The notes: generated by a model from the sequence alone, not told the origin. Positions 17,145 to 28,329 are shown, counted from the first letter of the stretch. The stretch: 64,000 nucleotides of DNA from Pseudomonas cichorii (GCF_015471405.1 NZ_BLVZ01000003.1:62001-126000); one strand, 5' to 3'. Numbers and translations are program-made.

Positions 17145-20100
17145 ATGTCGCGTTTCTTTATCGACCGACCCATTTTTGCATGGGTACTTGCCATTATCGT
17201 GATGCTAGCGGGCATCATGTCGATTCTCACATTGCCTATCGCGCAGTACCCCAGCATCGCACCGCCAGCAATCGCCATCACCGCTACCTACCCCGGAGCC
17301 TCGGCGAAAACCCTGGAAGACAGTGTCACCCAGGTCATCGAGCAAAAGATGAAGGGGCTGGACAGGCTTAGCTACATGGCCTCGACCAGTGAGTCCTCGG
17401 GCACCGCCACCATTACCCTGACATTCGAGAACGGCACTGACCCGGACACTGCACAGGTACAAGTGCAGAATAAGCTATCGCTGGCCACTCCATTGCTGCC
17501 GCAGGAAGTCCAGCAGCAAGGTGTCACCGTTGCCAAGTCAGCGACCAACTTCCTCAATGTGCTCGCCTTCACCTCAGAAGACGGCAGCATGAGCGATACG
17601 GACCTCGCCGACTACGTGGCCGCTAACGTACAGGAAACGATCAGCCGTCTGGATGGAGTCGGAGACACCACACTGTTCGGGTCTCAATACGCCATGCGCA
17701 TCTGGCTCGACCCGAACAAGCTGATCAACTTCGGGCTTACGCCCATTGATGTCACGACCGCGATCAAGGCTCAGAACGCCCAGGTATCGGCCGGTCAGCT
17801 AGGCGGCTTGCCACTGGCACCCAACCAGCAACTCAATGCAACGATTACCGCTCAGACTCGACTCAAGACAGCTGAGGAGTTCAGAAACATCCTGCTGCGC
17901 ACCCAGACCGATGGCTCCCAGGTACGCCTCAAGGATGTCGCACGAATAGAATTGGGGGCCGAGTCCTACACCACTTCCAGCCGCTACAACGGCAAACCGG
18001 CGACCGGCCTGGCCATCAAACTGGCCCCCGGTGCCAACGCACTGGATACAGTGAAGGCAATCGATGCCAGCCTCGCCGAGCAGGAAAAGTTCTTCCCGCC
18101 AGGCATGAAAGTCCAAAAGCCGTATGACACGACGCCCTTCGTGCGGATCTCGATCAAGCAGGTCGTTAATACCCTGGTCGAAGCTGTGGCGCTGGTCTTT
18201 CTGGTGATGTTTCTGTTCCTGCAGAATCTGCGCGCCACATTGATCCCGACCATCGCGGTGCCTGTAGTGTTGCTCGGCACCTTTGGTGTATTAGCGGTTT
18301 TCGGGTTCACCATCAACACGCTGACCATGTTCGCCATGGTTCTGGCCATTGGCTTGTTGGTAGACGATGCTATCGTCGTGGTGGAGAACGTCGAACGGGT
18401 GATGGAGGAAGAAGGCCTGTCTCCCAAAGAGGCCACACGCAAATCCATGACACAGATCAGCGGCGCACTGATCGGCATCGCGCTGGTTCTGGCCGCTGTA
18501 TTCGTACCTATGGCCTTTTTTGGCGGCTCAACCGGCGTGATCTATCGCCAGTTCTCCATCACCATCGTCTCGGCGATGACGCTTTCGGTGCTGGTGGCCT
18601 TCGTGCTCACCCCGGCACTCTGCGCGACAATGCTCAAACCCTCCCATGGCCTGACCAATAAAGGATTCTTTGGCGGGTTCAATCGCATGTTCGACCGTGG
18701 CAACAAACGCTACCAGGGCATCGTCATGCACATGCTGGGCAAGGGACGGCGCTACATGGTTGTCTACGCGATGTTACTGGCCGCGGTCGTATTCGGATTC
18801 AGCAAACTTCCAGGCGGGTTCCTGCCTGACGAGGATCAGGGCACCTTGTTTGCCCTCGTCCAGTTGCCGCCGGGCGCAACACAGACCCGCACCAACGAAG
18901 TCTTGCGTGAAGTCGAGCACCATTTCCTGGTGGACCAGAAGGACTCGGTTGAAGGCATGTTTGCCGTCATGGGCTTCAGCTTCGCTGGCAGCGGGCAGAA
19001 CGTCGGCTTTGCCTTCATCAAGTTACGCCCCTGGGACCAGAGAACTGGCAAGGATCAGAGCGTGACCGCTGTGGCAGCCAAGGCTGGGGCCTTCTTTGCA
19101 GGCATTCGCGACGCCAGAGTGTTTGCCTTCGCGCCGCCTGCCGTCTCGGAACTCGGCAACGCAACGGGCTTTGATCTGATGCTGCAAGACAAGGCCAACC
19201 TCGGGCACGAGGCGCTCATGCAGGCACGCAACCAGTTGATGGCCGACTTGAACAAGGACAATCGACTGGTCGCCATACGCCCCAACGGTCAGGAAGACTC
19301 GCCGGAGTTCAAACTGGAAATCGACACCCACAAGGCTGAAAGCCTGGGCGTTTCGATTGACGACATCAATACCGTCTTTTCCAACGCCTGGGGCAGCAGC
19401 TATGTGAATGACTTCATAGACAAGGGCCGGATAAAGAAAGTGATGCTGCAGGGCGAAGCCACCTACCGCATGCTGCCGGAAGATATCCGTCGTTGGTATG
19501 TGCGCAACAGTGCCGGCACCATGGTGTCGTTCGATGCCTTCTCCAAAGGTGAGTGGATGCTGGCCTCCCCACGCCTTGAGCGATACAACGCCGTGCCGTC
19601 GGTCGAAATCCTCGGCATGGGCATGCCCGGCAGAGCCTCTAGCGGCGAGGCACTTGAGATCGTTGAGGCAGCAATCGCCAGGTTGCCAGCCGGGATAGGT
19701 TTCCAGTGGACAGGCCTTTCCCGTCAGGAAAAAGCGTCCAGCGGCCAGACGACACTCCTGTATAGCCTGTCGATCCTGATCGTGTTCCTCTGTCTGGCAG
19801 CGCTTTATGAAAGCTGGTCGATCCCTGTTTCGGTGATTCTGGTGATCCCTCTGGGTGTATTCGGTGCATTGCTGGGTGCGATGCTGACCTGGAAACTCAA
19901 TGACGTTTATTTCCAGGTCGCCCTGCTCACCACCATCGGCCTGGCCTCAAAGAACGCCATCCTGATCGTCGAGTTTGCCAAAGAACAGCACGAAGCTGGA
20001 AAGACACTGGTCGCGGCGGCACTCGAAGCAGCCCGTATGCGCCTGCGCCCGGTCTTGATGACCTCCATCGCGTTCATTCTCGGTTGCGTTCCTCTGGTAC

Positions 20101-20258
20101 TGAGCAACGGTGCCGGATCAGGCGCTCAAAATGCCCTGGGCACCGCCGTCATCGGCGGCATGCTGTCCGGCACGATCCTGGCGATCATATTTGTTCCGCT
20201 GTTTTACGTGATGGTGTCGCGCATTTTCCATGGCAAGGACAGCAAGGAAGCTGTTTGA
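17145..20258 (+). CDS. RND multidrug efflux pump, HAE1 family (MexB/AcrB type)
   Basis: A 1037-residue proton-driven antiporter of the hydrophobe/amphiphile efflux-1 family; the length matches AcrB-like pumps. The N terminus [20 protein letters not shown] is diagnostic. The TM4 proton-relay segment [19 protein letters not shown] carries the Asp-Asp pair. The C-terminal half repeats the pattern ([16 protein letters not shown]). Two large periplasmic porter loops follow TM1 and TM7. It is co-transcribed with the adaptor. An OprM-type channel gene is absent, so it probably works with a channel encoded elsewhere. Substrates cannot be told from sequence. Confidence 0.93.
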   Translation: MSRFFIDRPIFAWVLAIIVMLAGIMSILTLPIAQYPSIAPPAIAITATYPGASAKTLEDSVTQVIEQKMKGLDRLSYMASTSESSGTATITLTFENGTDPDTAQVQVQNKLSLATPLLPQEVQQQGVTVAKSATNFLNVLAFTSEDGSMSDTDLADYVAANVQETISRLDGVGDTTLFGSQYAMRIWLDPNKLINFGLTPIDVTTAIKAQNAQVSAGQLGGLPLAPNQQLNATITAQTRLKTAEEFRNILLRTQTDGSQVRLKDVARIELGAESYTTSSRYNGKPATGLAIKLAPGANALDTVKAIDASLAEQEKFFPPGMKVQKPYDTTPFVRISIKQVVNTLVEAVALVFLVMFLFLQNLRATLIPTIAVPVVLLGTFGVLAVFGFTINTLTMFAMVLAIGLLVDDAIVVVENVERVMEEEGLSPKEATRKSMTQISGALIGIALVLAAVFVPMAFFGGSTGVIYRQFSITIVSAMTLSVLVAFVLTPALCATMLKPSHGLTNKGFFGGFNRMFDRGNKRYQGIVMHMLGKGRRYMVVYAMLLAAVVFGFSKLPGGFLPDEDQGTLFALVQLPPGATQTRTNEVLREVEHHFLVDQKDSVEGMFAVMGFSFAGSGQNVGFAFIKLRPWDQRTGKDQSVTAVAAKAGAFFAGIRDARVFAFAPPAVSELGNATGFDLMLQDKANLGHEALMQARNQLMADLNKDNRLVAIRPNGQEDSPEFKLEIDTHKAESLGVSIDDINTVFSNAWGSSYVNDFIDKGRIKKVMLQGEATYRMLPEDIRRWYVRNSAGTMVSFDAFSKGEWMLASPRLERYNAVPSVEILGMGMPGRASSGEALEIVEAAIARLPAGIGFQWTGLSRQEKASSGQTTLLYSLSILIVFLCLAALYESWSIPVSVILVIPLGVFGALLGAMLTWKLNDVYFQVALLTTIGLASKNAILIVEFAKEQHEAGKTLVAAALEAARMRLRPVLMTSIAFILGCVPLVLSNGAGSGAQNALGTAVIGGMLSGTILAIIFVPLFYVMVSRIFHGKDSKEAV

Positions 20259-20280
20259 AAAAGTTCCATGGACTCACGGG

Positions 20281-20313
20281 TATGACCTGCCATACGACGA
20301 ACGGCAGGTCATA
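20281..20313 (+). other. Strong hairpin downstream of the RND operon
   Basis: A perfect 11-bp inverted repeat (TATGACCTGCC 20281-20291, GGCAGGTCATA 20303-20313) with an 11-nt loop lies shortly after the pump stop codon. There is no T-run, so it may be a Rho-assisted 3' end, an mRNA protector, or a binding site for control of the following small gene. Confidence 0.45.
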
Positions 20314-20419
20314 TCAGCCACCAAAACGACGAAAGGCATGTTCCCCCGCTACCCAGAACAATAATCCGAGAGTAAATTTTGGATCCAATGAGCAACACAG
20401 TTCATCCGCAGGAGCACCG

Positions 20420-20755
20420 ATGAGAATTCATGCTTGTTTGTTGGCTCTACTGATCCCAGTCTTCTCGGCCAATGCCACCGAGAAAACCATTTCCGTTCCC
20501 GGTGACCCGATCGGCACTTACGCTGTGGTGAAAAAAAGCGGCACAGCCGGACAGCGTGTCATCGTCACCAAACGTGAAGGCTTCCTGGGCGTGATCTACT
20601 CAAAGCGCGTCTATGACTGCCAGAACCGCACGGTGAATCTGGTGGGCACCGGCGCAACGCTTGAGATCATGGAACAATCGCACCCTGTCAGCAGCATGGG
20701 GCCAATCATTCGTGATTCCACTGCCGAATATCTTCATGCGGAAGCTTGCAGTTGA
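20420..20755 (+). CDS. Small exported protein of unknown function
   Basis: A 111-residue protein starting at ATG 20420, 5 nt after CAGGAG. A Sec signal peptide is clear (MRIHACLLALLIPVFSANA), leaving a mature domain of about 90 residues with two cysteines (VYDCQNRTV and EACS at the C terminus) that could form a disulfide. I do not recognise the family. It has its own ribosome site and a terminator downstream, so it is probably a monocistronic periplasmic protein rather than part of the efflux operon. Confidence 0.7.
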   Translation: MRIHACLLALLIPVFSANATEKTISVPGDPIGTYAVVKKSGTAGQRVIVTKREGFLGVIYSKRVYDCQNRTVNLVGTGATLEIMEQSHPVSSMGPIIRDSTAEYLHAEACS

Positions 20756-20809
20756 TCGGCTGACACCAGGCCATCAATGACACCTTCGATTCAGCCCATC
20801 GCCCCATAG

Positions 20810-20837
20810 AGCCCGACCCGATCGGGCTCTTTGTTTT
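20810..20837 (+). terminator. Rho-independent terminator after the small exported protein
   Basis: The stem AGCCCGA (20810-20816)/TCGGGCT (20822-20828) with a 5-nt loop is followed by CTTTGTTTT. Confidence 0.75.
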
Positions 20838-21029
20838 CTGATACCCGCCCGATCCTTCCCCCCGCAAACATGCCGACACACCTCTCGCACTCTCGCTCTT
20901 TTAGGCAATGATTCGAGCGTAATGGGTAATTCGGGAAATGTGCCGCGCCCTATAGTTCCTCGCAGGAACCCTGTCACGGTTCATCACCTTTGTGGGCTGC
21001 ATGCTCATACCCGTTTGAGAAACTGACCT

Positions 21030-22007
<978 letters not shown>

Positions 22008-22018
22008 GGATCGTTTTC

Positions 22019-22741
22019 ATGCCAACTATTCGTCGCGCTGTTCTGATGGCCATTATGGTTTTATCAACGCTGTGGCTCTTCCCTGCCACAAGTCATGCCG
22101 AGCCCAGGATGCGAATCGGGGTGATCGGTGCCGGCTCACATGGCGGGACTCTCGGCCGGCTCTGGGTACAAGCGGGTCATGAGGTCATGTTTTCGTCGCG
22201 CACCCCGTCGGAACTTGAGCCGATGGTCAAACAACTGGGGCCACTGGCGTCGACAGGTACCCCGCAGCAGGCGGCAGAGTTCGGAACCGTGGTGTTTTTT
22301 GCCGTGCCTTATAACGCGCTAGTGCAACTGGGACAGGATCTGGCCCCTGCCCTGCGCGGCAAGATAGTCCTGGATGCCACCAACCCGCCTCCCGATGAAG
22401 GCAACGCCTTGTCCCGCGAAGCCTATGCCAATGGCGTAGGCGAAACCTCAACCAGATACTTGCCCGGGACCCGACTGGTTCGTGCTTTCAGCGCTGTCGA
22501 TGCGACTTCTGTAAGTGCCTCTGCGCGTGGCCAGGGAGCGAAGCTGGGCGTACCCATCGCCAGTAATGACTCACAGGCGCTGGAAGTGGCAGCCCGGTTG
22601 GCCCGTGACATTGGCTGCGAACCGGTCATCACCGGCAACCTGGCCACGGCCCGTACCTTTCAACGGGGTGGCCCTGGGTTCAGGGCCAATACCGATGCAG
22701 TTGAGTTGCGCCAGTTGCTGGGTTTGCCAGCGGGCACCTGA
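22019..22741 (+). CDS. Exported NAD(P)-binding protein, F420-dependent-NADP-reductase-like
   Basis: A 240-residue protein starting at ATG 22019, 9 nt after AGGA. After a clear N-terminal signal-like segment (MPTIRRAVLMAIMVLSTLWL, then FPATSHAEP) comes a classic Rossmann dinucleotide motif MRIGVIGAGSHGGTLGRLW and the NADP-type SSRTPSE at the end of the second strand. This fold is normally cytosolic (FNO/NpdG and ProC-like). The leader suggests export, or membrane tethering with a periplasmic Rossmann domain. Its start is 12 nt after the AKR stop, so the two are coupled. Its reaction is unknown. Confidence 0.75.
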   Translation: MPTIRRAVLMAIMVLSTLWLFPATSHAEPRMRIGVIGAGSHGGTLGRLWVQAGHEVMFSSRTPSELEPMVKQLGPLASTGTPQQAAEFGTVVFFAVPYNALVQLGQDLAPALRGKIVLDATNPPPDEGNALSREAYANGVGETSTRYLPGTRLVRAFSAVDATSVSASARGQGAKLGVPIASNDSQALEVAARLARDIGCEPVITGNLATARTFQRGGPGFRANTDAVELRQLLGLPAGT

Positions 22742-22796
22742 GCACCTGCATGTTTGAAAGACTCGTTCCCCTCCAATCACTGAGAGCAGACACACC

Positions 22797-23270
22797 ATGA
22801 GCGCCCTCAATATCAACGGTAAAGACCACGTAGTCGATGTAGACCCCGCAACGCCTGTCCTCTGGGTCTTGCGCGACACTCTGGGGCTGAGCGGCACCAA
22901 GTTCGGCTGCGGAATGGCGCTTTGCGGTGCTTGCACAGTGCATCTGGACGGACAGGCCATACGCTCCTGCGTGACTCCGATATCGGCAGTCCTGGGCAAG
23001 AAAATCGTCACGATCGAAAGCGCAACCGATGGCCACGACCCCATAGGTGCAGCGGTTCATGCTGCCTGGGTCAAGCACGACGTAGCGCAATGCGGTTACT
23101 GCCAGAGCGGGCAGATCATGAGTGCGACCGCCTTTCTCAAGGCCCAGCCCAAGGGCAGGCAGCCGACACCTGAGGAAATCGACTCCGCCATGGTCGGCAA
23201 TATCTGCCGCTGCGGTACCTATGCCCGCATACGCGCAGCCGTGGCCGACGCGGCTCAAACTCTTGCCTGA
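22797..23270 (+). CDS. Molybdenum hydroxylase 2Fe-2S subunit (IorA-like)
   Basis: A 157-residue electron-transfer subunit of the xanthine-oxidase family. The plant-type cluster uses C38, C43, C46 and C58 (GCGMALCGAC). The second cluster uses C99, C102, C137 and C139 (QCGYCQSGQIM, NICRCG). This matches isoquinoline 1-oxidoreductase alpha and related aldehyde dehydrogenase small subunits. It receives electrons from the Mo subunit encoded next and probably passes them to the cytochrome c two genes down. Confidence 0.93.
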   Translation: MSALNINGKDHVVDVDPATPVLWVLRDTLGLSGTKFGCGMALCGACTVHLDGQAIRSCVTPISAVLGKKIVTIESATDGHDPIGAAVHAAWVKHDVAQCGYCQSGQIMSATAFLKAQPKGRQPTPEEIDSAMVGNICRCGTYARIRAAVADAAQTLA

Positions 23271-23284
23271 CTGGAGCTTTCATC

Positions 23285-25522
23285 ATGTTCAACGAAACCG
23301 TCCCGGATGAGCTGCCACGTGCGCTGCAACACCTGCTTGAACGTGACCAGAAGCGCGAACCGGTCATGCTGGCACGACGCAATTTCCTGAAAATGGCCGG
23401 TATCGGCGGGCTGGCCATCGGTGCCTTTCCCCACTGGGCAATGGCAGAAAGCGGCAGCACTGGCCCGGCACCTCTCAAACCTTCGCAACAGCCGTCGGCC
23501 TTTGTGCAGATTGCCTCCAACGGTGAAGTGACGGTGACCATCAACCGGCTGGAGTTTGGCCAGGGCGTACAAACCGGCCTGCCAATGATTCTGGCCGAAG
23601 AACTCGATGCTGACTGGAGCCTGGTGCGCAGTCGCAACGGCAACAGCGACGCAGCCTATCAAGACCCGTCTTTCGGCATGCACCTTACCGGCGGCTCGAA
23701 TTCAATCAAGAACAGCTACCTCCAGTACCGCGAACTGGGCGCACGAGCACGCGCCATGTTGCTCACGGCAGCAGCCACGCGCTGGAAGGTAAACGTGACA
23801 AGCCTGCACACACAGTCAGGAATGGTCATCGGGCCGGGTGGCCGCAAGGCGAGCTACGGTGAGTTGGCCGAAGCCGCAATGGCATTGCCCGTACCGGAAA
23901 AAGTCACGCTCAAGGACCCCAAGGATTTCAGAATCATCGGCCGTGCAACAACACGTATCGACGCCAAGGCCAAAAGCAGTGGCCAGCAGGATTTTGGCAT
24001 CGACATGCGCCTGCCTGGACAACTCACCGCCGTGGTCGCGCGCCCACCGATCTTTGGTGCCCGGCTTAGCTCGGTGGATGACAGTGCAGCTCGTGCAGTG
24101 AAAGGCGTAAAAGCCGTGCTGCGTATTCCGCTCGATCGCGGCGCAGAAGGCGTGGCGGTGGTGGCTGACGGTTACTGGCAAGCCAGACAGGGACGCGATG
24201 CACTCAAGCTGCAATGGGATACCGCAAACCTCGAAAAGGTAGACAGCGAAAAGCAGTTGGCTTCGTACCGAGAGCTGGCAGAGCGCCCCGGCCCGCGAAG
24301 CTTCGAGGCCGACATGACGCCGCTGGCAACAGCGCCGCATCAATTGCAGGCGGAGTTTGTGTTCCCGTACCTGGCCCACGCGCCCATGGAGCCGTTGAAC
24401 TGTACCGTCCAGCTTTCTGAAAAGCGCGCCGAGCTTTGGGTGGGCACCCAGTTTCCCGGCACAGACAATGCGGCTGCCGCACGCGCTCTTGACCTCAAGC
24501 CTGAGCAGGTAAACGTGAATGTACAGATCGCTGGCGGTGGCTTCGGTCGGCGTGGCCTGCACAGTTGCGACATCGTTGTACTCGCGTGTGAAGTGGCCAA
24601 GGCAGCCCGGACAGCAGGTCTGAATGTACCAGTGCGTACGCTCTGGAGTCGCGAGGACGATATAAAGGGTGGCTACTACCGCCCCATGCATTTGCACCGC
24701 GCACATATCGGTTTTGACGACAAAGGCAACGTGCTGGCCTGGGACCATGTTCTGGTCGGGCAGTCCATCACCAGCGATACCATGTTCAGCGGCATGGTAA
24801 AGAACGGCATCGACAGGACCGCAACGGAAGGCATGCGTGATCCCTATCCGTTCCCCATGCGCCTGACCGTGCACCATCCGAAGCTCAACGTTCCGGTTTT
24901 ATGGTGGCGCAGTGTGGGCTCCACTCACACCGCCTTCGTGATGGAAACACTGATTGATGAAATCGCACGGACAACCGGCCAGGACCCTGTGGAGTATCGG
25001 ATGCACCTGTTCGCCGATCAAAACCCACGCCACCGTGCCGCCCTGCAACTGGCGGTGGAAAAAAGCGGCTATGGCAAGGCTCAACTACCCGCAGGCCGTG
25101 CATGGGGAGTGGCCGTGCATGAGTCCTTCAGTTCGATTGTCGCCTACGTAGTACAAGCCTCGGTACGTGACGGGCAACCGGTGCTGCACCATGTCACGGC
25201 TGGCGTGCATTGCAACCTCGCGGTCAACCCGCGCAGCGTGGAAGCCCAGGTACAAGGTGCAGCCGTCATGGGCCTGTCGATGTGCTTGCCAGGCGGCGCA
25301 ATCACGCTGAAAGACGGAGAAGTGCAGCAAAGCAATTTTGCAGACTTCAGCGTGCCGCGCATCACTGACATGCCTGAGTTCGCTGTACATGTCGTGCCGA
25401 GCGCCGAGCCGCCGACAGGAATCGGTGAGCCTGGCCTCCCCCCTCTCGCACCGGCTTTCGCCAACGCCATTGCCCGGCTCACTGGCAAACCGCTGCGTGA
25501 GCTGCCTTTCAAACTCGCGTAA
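23285..25522 (+). CDS. Molybdenum hydroxylase large subunit (IorB-like), Tat-exported
   Basis: A 745-residue molybdopterin-cytosine-dinucleotide-binding subunit of the xanthine dehydrogenase family. The twin-arginine signal RRNFLKMAG begins at residue 31, so the folded complex is exported to the periplasm. Cofactor motifs include AGGGFGRRG and the GIGEPGLPPLAPA segment with the catalytic base Glu 715. The length fits IorB rather than cytosolic XdhB. With the 2Fe-2S subunit and cytochrome c it would hydroxylate N-heterocycles or oxidise aldehydes, with electrons going to the respiratory chain. No MCD-insertion chaperone gene is adjacent. Confidence 0.92.
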   Translation: MFNETVPDELPRALQHLLERDQKREPVMLARRNFLKMAGIGGLAIGAFPHWAMAESGSTGPAPLKPSQQPSAFVQIASNGEVTVTINRLEFGQGVQTGLPMILAEELDADWSLVRSRNGNSDAAYQDPSFGMHLTGGSNSIKNSYLQYRELGARARAMLLTAAATRWKVNVTSLHTQSGMVIGPGGRKASYGELAEAAMALPVPEKVTLKDPKDFRIIGRATTRIDAKAKSSGQQDFGIDMRLPGQLTAVVARPPIFGARLSSVDDSAARAVKGVKAVLRIPLDRGAEGVAVVADGYWQARQGRDALKLQWDTANLEKVDSEKQLASYRELAERPGPRSFEADMTPLATAPHQLQAEFVFPYLAHAPMEPLNCTVQLSEKRAELWVGTQFPGTDNAAAARALDLKPEQVNVNVQIAGGGFGRRGLHSCDIVVLACEVAKAARTAGLNVPVRTLWSREDDIKGGYYRPMHLHRAHIGFDDKGNVLAWDHVLVGQSITSDTMFSGMVKNGIDRTATEGMRDPYPFPMRLTVHHPKLNVPVLWWRSVGSTHTAFVMETLIDEIARTTGQDPVEYRMHLFADQNPRHRAALQLAVEKSGYGKAQLPAGRAWGVAVHESFSSIVAYVVQASVRDGQPVLHHVTAGVHCNLAVNPRSVEAQVQGAAVMGLSMCLPGGAITLKDGEVQQSNFADFSVPRITDMPEFAVHVVPSAEPPTGIGEPGLPPLAPAFANAIARLTGKPLRELPFKLA

Positions 25523-25552
25523 ACGAATGCTGATCAATAGAGAGAAAACCAA

Positions 25553-25918
25553 TTGACCTACTATCTGAACCCGAAATCTGCGCACAAACCGCAAGGCGTC
25601 ATGATTGCCGTACTGGTCATGTCTCTAGGGGCAGTTGCCAGCCTCCTGTTGCCAGCACAGGCCCAAGCCAGCCAGGCTTTGGCCCAGCGCTATGTCTGCA
25701 CCGCCTGCCACCAGCCCGCTGCAAGGGTCGTTGGCCCGTCCTGGAAGGAAATCGCGCAAAAGTATAGCGACGGCAACACGACAGCAGAGCAAATAGCCGC
25801 CAGTATCAAATCGGGCAGCACCGGCAAGTGGGGACCGATGTCGATGCCCCCGCAAGCCCAGGTTTCCGATGCCGATCTGAAGTCGATCGCGCAGTGGCTA
25901 CTGGATGGCGCACCCTAG
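25553..25918 (+). CDS. Periplasmic c-type cytochrome (c-551 class)
   Basis: A 121-residue exported cytochrome. The heme motif C49-TA-C52-H53 is followed by a C-terminal methionine ligand in GKWGPMSMPP (Met 96 or 98). The signal peptide runs to about AQAQA at 38. The start is probably TTG 25553 behind AGAGAG; ATG 25601 is an alternative giving a shorter leader. It is the last gene of the molybdenum-hydroxylase operon and is the likely electron acceptor of that enzyme. Confidence 0.88.
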   Translation: MTYYLNPKSAHKPQGVMIAVLVMSLGAVASLLLPAQAQASQALAQRYVCTACHQPAARVVGPSWKEIAQKYSDGNTTAEQIAASIKSGSTGKWGPMSMPPQAQVSDADLKSIAQWLLDGAP

Positions 25919-25920
25919 CA

Positions 25921-26829
25921 TCACACACGCATCCGCTTGATATCCCGCTGCGGCGGTGCGCCAAACAATCGGCTGTATTCACGACTGAACTGCGACGAGC
26001 TTTCATAACCCACCAACCCGCTGGCGCGGCTCGCATCGATATTCTGGCTCAGCATCAACTGCCGGGCCGCTTGCAGCCGCAATTGCTTCTGGTACTGCAA
26101 CGGGCTCATCCCCGTGACGGACCGAAAGTGCTGGCGAAAAGTCGATGGGCTCATATGGGCATGTTCCGCCAGATCGTCCATACGCAGGGTTTCCCGAAAA
26201 TTCAGCTTCAGCCAGGCAACCGTTCTGGCGATGTGATTTCTGGGCGAACCGGCAGCCACGATATGCAGCAATTGCGGGCCATGCGCGCCATTCAGAAGAC
26301 GAGTGATGATCTCTTCCTTGATCAGCGGAGCAATGGACGCCAGTAAATCCGGCTCACCAAGCAGATCGACCAGACGTCTCAACGCATCAAGTACGCCGGC
26401 GTCCAGCGCCTGTACGGTAATCGGACGAAACTCGTCGTCTTTCATGCGCGGCGACAACTGCATGCGCTCGGCCACCTGCATGACCGTGGCACTGTCGAAG
26501 GTCAGCATCATGCCCAAGAACGGTTTGGCAACGCTGGCCTTGGTGACATTCGAGAACACCGGCAAATCGATGCTGGTCACCATCGACTGGCCAGGGTCAT
26601 AGGCGAGCACCTCATCCCCGACAATGGCCTGCTTGCCGCCTTGTAACGTCACACCGATCCCCAAGCCGTAAATACAATGCACTGGCAACGTAGCGGCCTT
26701 GCGCCGATGCAGGCTCAGGCCGGGAATCGCGGTGACCAGGTCCCCTTCACTGCGCAGCAGCTGGCTCACCACGTGGGCGAGCTGGCTGGTATCGCTGCTG
26801 GTCTGATTGTTTTCGAAAGAAGACTGCAC
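25921..26829 (-). CDS. AraC family transcriptional regulator
   Basis: A 302-residue activator with an N-terminal AraC_N (cupin-like) ligand domain and a C-terminal double helix-turn-helix (MDDLAEHAHMSPSTFRQHF, then RASGLVGYESSSQFSREYSRLFG). I place the start at GTG 26829, which has AAGGAG 6 nt upstream; the frame stays open to 26931 but would translate a promoter-like tandem repeat. This subfamily often controls alcohol/aldehyde oxidoreductase genes. It lies 2 bp from the cytochrome gene, tail to tail, so control of the AKR/Mo-hydroxylase operon is plausible. Confidence 0.88.
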   Translation of the reverse strand: MQSSFENNQTSSDTSQLAHVVSQLLRSEGDLVTAIPGLSLHRRKAATLPVHCIYGLGIGVTLQGGKQAIVGDEVLAYDPGQSMVTSIDLPVFSNVTKASVAKPFLGMMLTFDSATVMQVAERMQLSPRMKDDEFRPITVQALDAGVLDALRRLVDLLGEPDLLASIAPLIKEEIITRLLNGAHGPQLLHIVAAGSPRNHIARTVAWLKLNFRETLRMDDLAEHAHMSPSTFRQHFRSVTGMSPLQYQKQLRLQAARQLMLSQNIDASRASGLVGYESSSQFSREYSRLFGAPPQRDIKRMRV

Positions 26830-26850
26830 GTTCGACTCCTTGGCACTATC

Positions 26851-26880
26851 AGGTCTATAACTGGCAGGTCTATAACTGGC
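26851..26880. repeat. Perfect 15-bp tandem duplication upstream of the AraC gene
   Basis: AGGTCTATAACTGGC occurs twice head-to-tail (26851-26865, 26866-26880). Read on the minus strand each copy carries a TATAGA-like hexamer. The repeat lies 22 bp before the preferred AraC start, so it may be a duplicated promoter or activator half-site. Confidence 0.7.
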
Positions 26881-26963
26881 CACGAACAACTCCATCAGTA
26901 ATGCGGACAATGTATGCCGGGCCTTGCTCAAGCCATTTCGAGGCTTGCTGCACGACCTGAAAA

Positions 26964-28250
26964 TCAGGATTTCTCATGGGTTATCTGGGTGTCGACAGAC
27001 GCCCTTTCCCGGTGCCGTCTGGATAGCCAGAGGCACAACACGCCCCACAGACCAGCGACGGGCACGATGACGATGGCCAAAGCGCCAAAACCTGCGCCCA
27101 ACGCCGTCAAACCAACGGACAGCCAGCCACTGGCCGCATCGCCACCCCGGTACACCAGGGTTTCGATCACATTCTTTGCCTTGTATTTTTCCTCGCGGGT
27201 GACGACGGTCCAGAGCACTTCACGGGCTGGACGCACCACGGCGAATTCGATGGCGCGACGCAAGCCCTGCGCCAACGCAACAGTCGCAGGAACGGGAGCC
27301 ATGGCCATTGCAGTAAACGCCACGATGGTCGCCAGCGGCAGCGAGATCAGCGCGCCACCGACACCGACCAGCCGGATCAGCGGCCCCGTCAGCAAGAGCT
27401 GGAAAATCAGGGTCAGCGCTGACACGACCAGATCAATGATGGCAAAGAACCGGGTTCTGCTGCCCACATCCGAGTAACTGCCGGCAACAATCCGGCCCTG
27501 CTCGAAATACAGGAAAGTGGCTGCCGTGGTATGCAAGAGCATGAACAAGACCAGCCCCAGCAGATAAGGCGAGCGCGAAATCAGCGTGATGCCCGCCAGC
27601 ACACTGCCGCCCATGCTTCGCTCACTCTGCAACGGGCTTATGGATTGCGCCTCGGTGCGAGACAGAAGCCCCCGATAGCAACGCACGGACAGTTCAAGCA
27701 GCAACGCCGCTGCAAAGGTCAATGCCAGCGGCCCTAGCCTGGTCGCCATTCCCGCAGCGAGTAACGGGCCGACGAAAGTCCCCAGGGTTCCTCCCGCCGC
27801 CACGAAGCCGAACAGTCGTCGACCTTGCTCGCTGGAGAATCGATCTACCAGCACACTCCAGAAAATGGAGACGATGAACAGGTTGTAGACGCTGATCCAG
27901 ACAAAAAACACCTGCCCTACTCTGACTGGCGCAACCCGGTTGGCAATCAGCACACCGAATATCAGCATCGTCAACGCAACGAGCCGATAGATCAAAGGCA
28001 CGAAACGCTTCGCAGGCAGGCAGGAAACCAATGCGCCAAATAACGGGACCATCAGCAGCATCACCAGGAAGGTCGCCGTAAACAGCCATTGCAGTTTGTC
28101 GGCCCCGCCCTCCAGCCCCAAGGCATCACGTAGAGGACGCACCAGGTAATAGCTGGCCAGGACGCAGAAATGAAACGCGAACCCCAGCAAAAGCGCAGCT
28201 CGCTCGGACGGCTGTACGTTTGTCCATTTGAATGCCTTGGCAGATATCAA
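26964..28250 (-). CDS. MFS-fold integral membrane transporter (possibly ADP/ATP-translocase-like subgroup)
   Basis: About 428 residues with 11-12 hydrophobic segments. ERAALLLGFAFHFCVLASYY at the start and LVRPLRDALG after the first helix resemble the MFS branch related to Tlc nucleotide carriers and the NTP/NDP-exchange-like fold. The reading frame is open to 28364, but its first 38 residues are Cys/Arg-rich and unlike a transporter N terminus. I therefore favour TTG 28250, with low certainty because there is no strong ribosome site. It overlaps or closely follows the ABM gene and precedes the AraC gene. The substrate is unknown. Confidence 0.75.
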   Translation of the reverse strand: MISAKAFKWTNVQPSERAALLLGFAFHFCVLASYYLVRPLRDALGLEGGADKLQWLFTATFLVMLLMVPLFGALVSCLPAKRFVPLIYRLVALTMLIFGVLIANRVAPVRVGQVFFVWISVYNLFIVSIFWSVLVDRFSSEQGRRLFGFVAAGGTLGTFVGPLLAAGMATRLGPLALTFAAALLLELSVRCYRGLLSRTEAQSISPLQSERSMGGSVLAGITLISRSPYLLGLVLFMLLHTTAATFLYFEQGRIVAGSYSDVGSRTRFFAIIDLVVSALTLIFQLLLTGPLIRLVGVGGALISLPLATIVAFTAMAMAPVPATVALAQGLRRAIEFAVVRPAREVLWTVVTREEKYKAKNVIETLVYRGGDAASGWLSVGLTALGAGFGALAIVIVPVAGLWGVLCLWLSRRHRERASVDTQITHEKS

Positions 28251-28329
28251 AACCCGGTACCAAGCGCTGAAACAGGTGAATGAATAACAAGAGACATGGC
28301 GAAAGATCCTGTACGGGTCATGTGGGCAC

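Noticed and set aside
20281..20313. The 11-bp hairpin after the first RND pump as an intrinsic terminator
   Set aside because: The stem is excellent but no T-run follows on either strand. Recorded only as a hairpin.
20084..20419. In-frame N-terminal extension of the small exported protein into the RND pump gene
   Set aside because: It reads through pump coding sequence in another frame. The ATG at 20420 has a strong ribosome site and a clear signal peptide.
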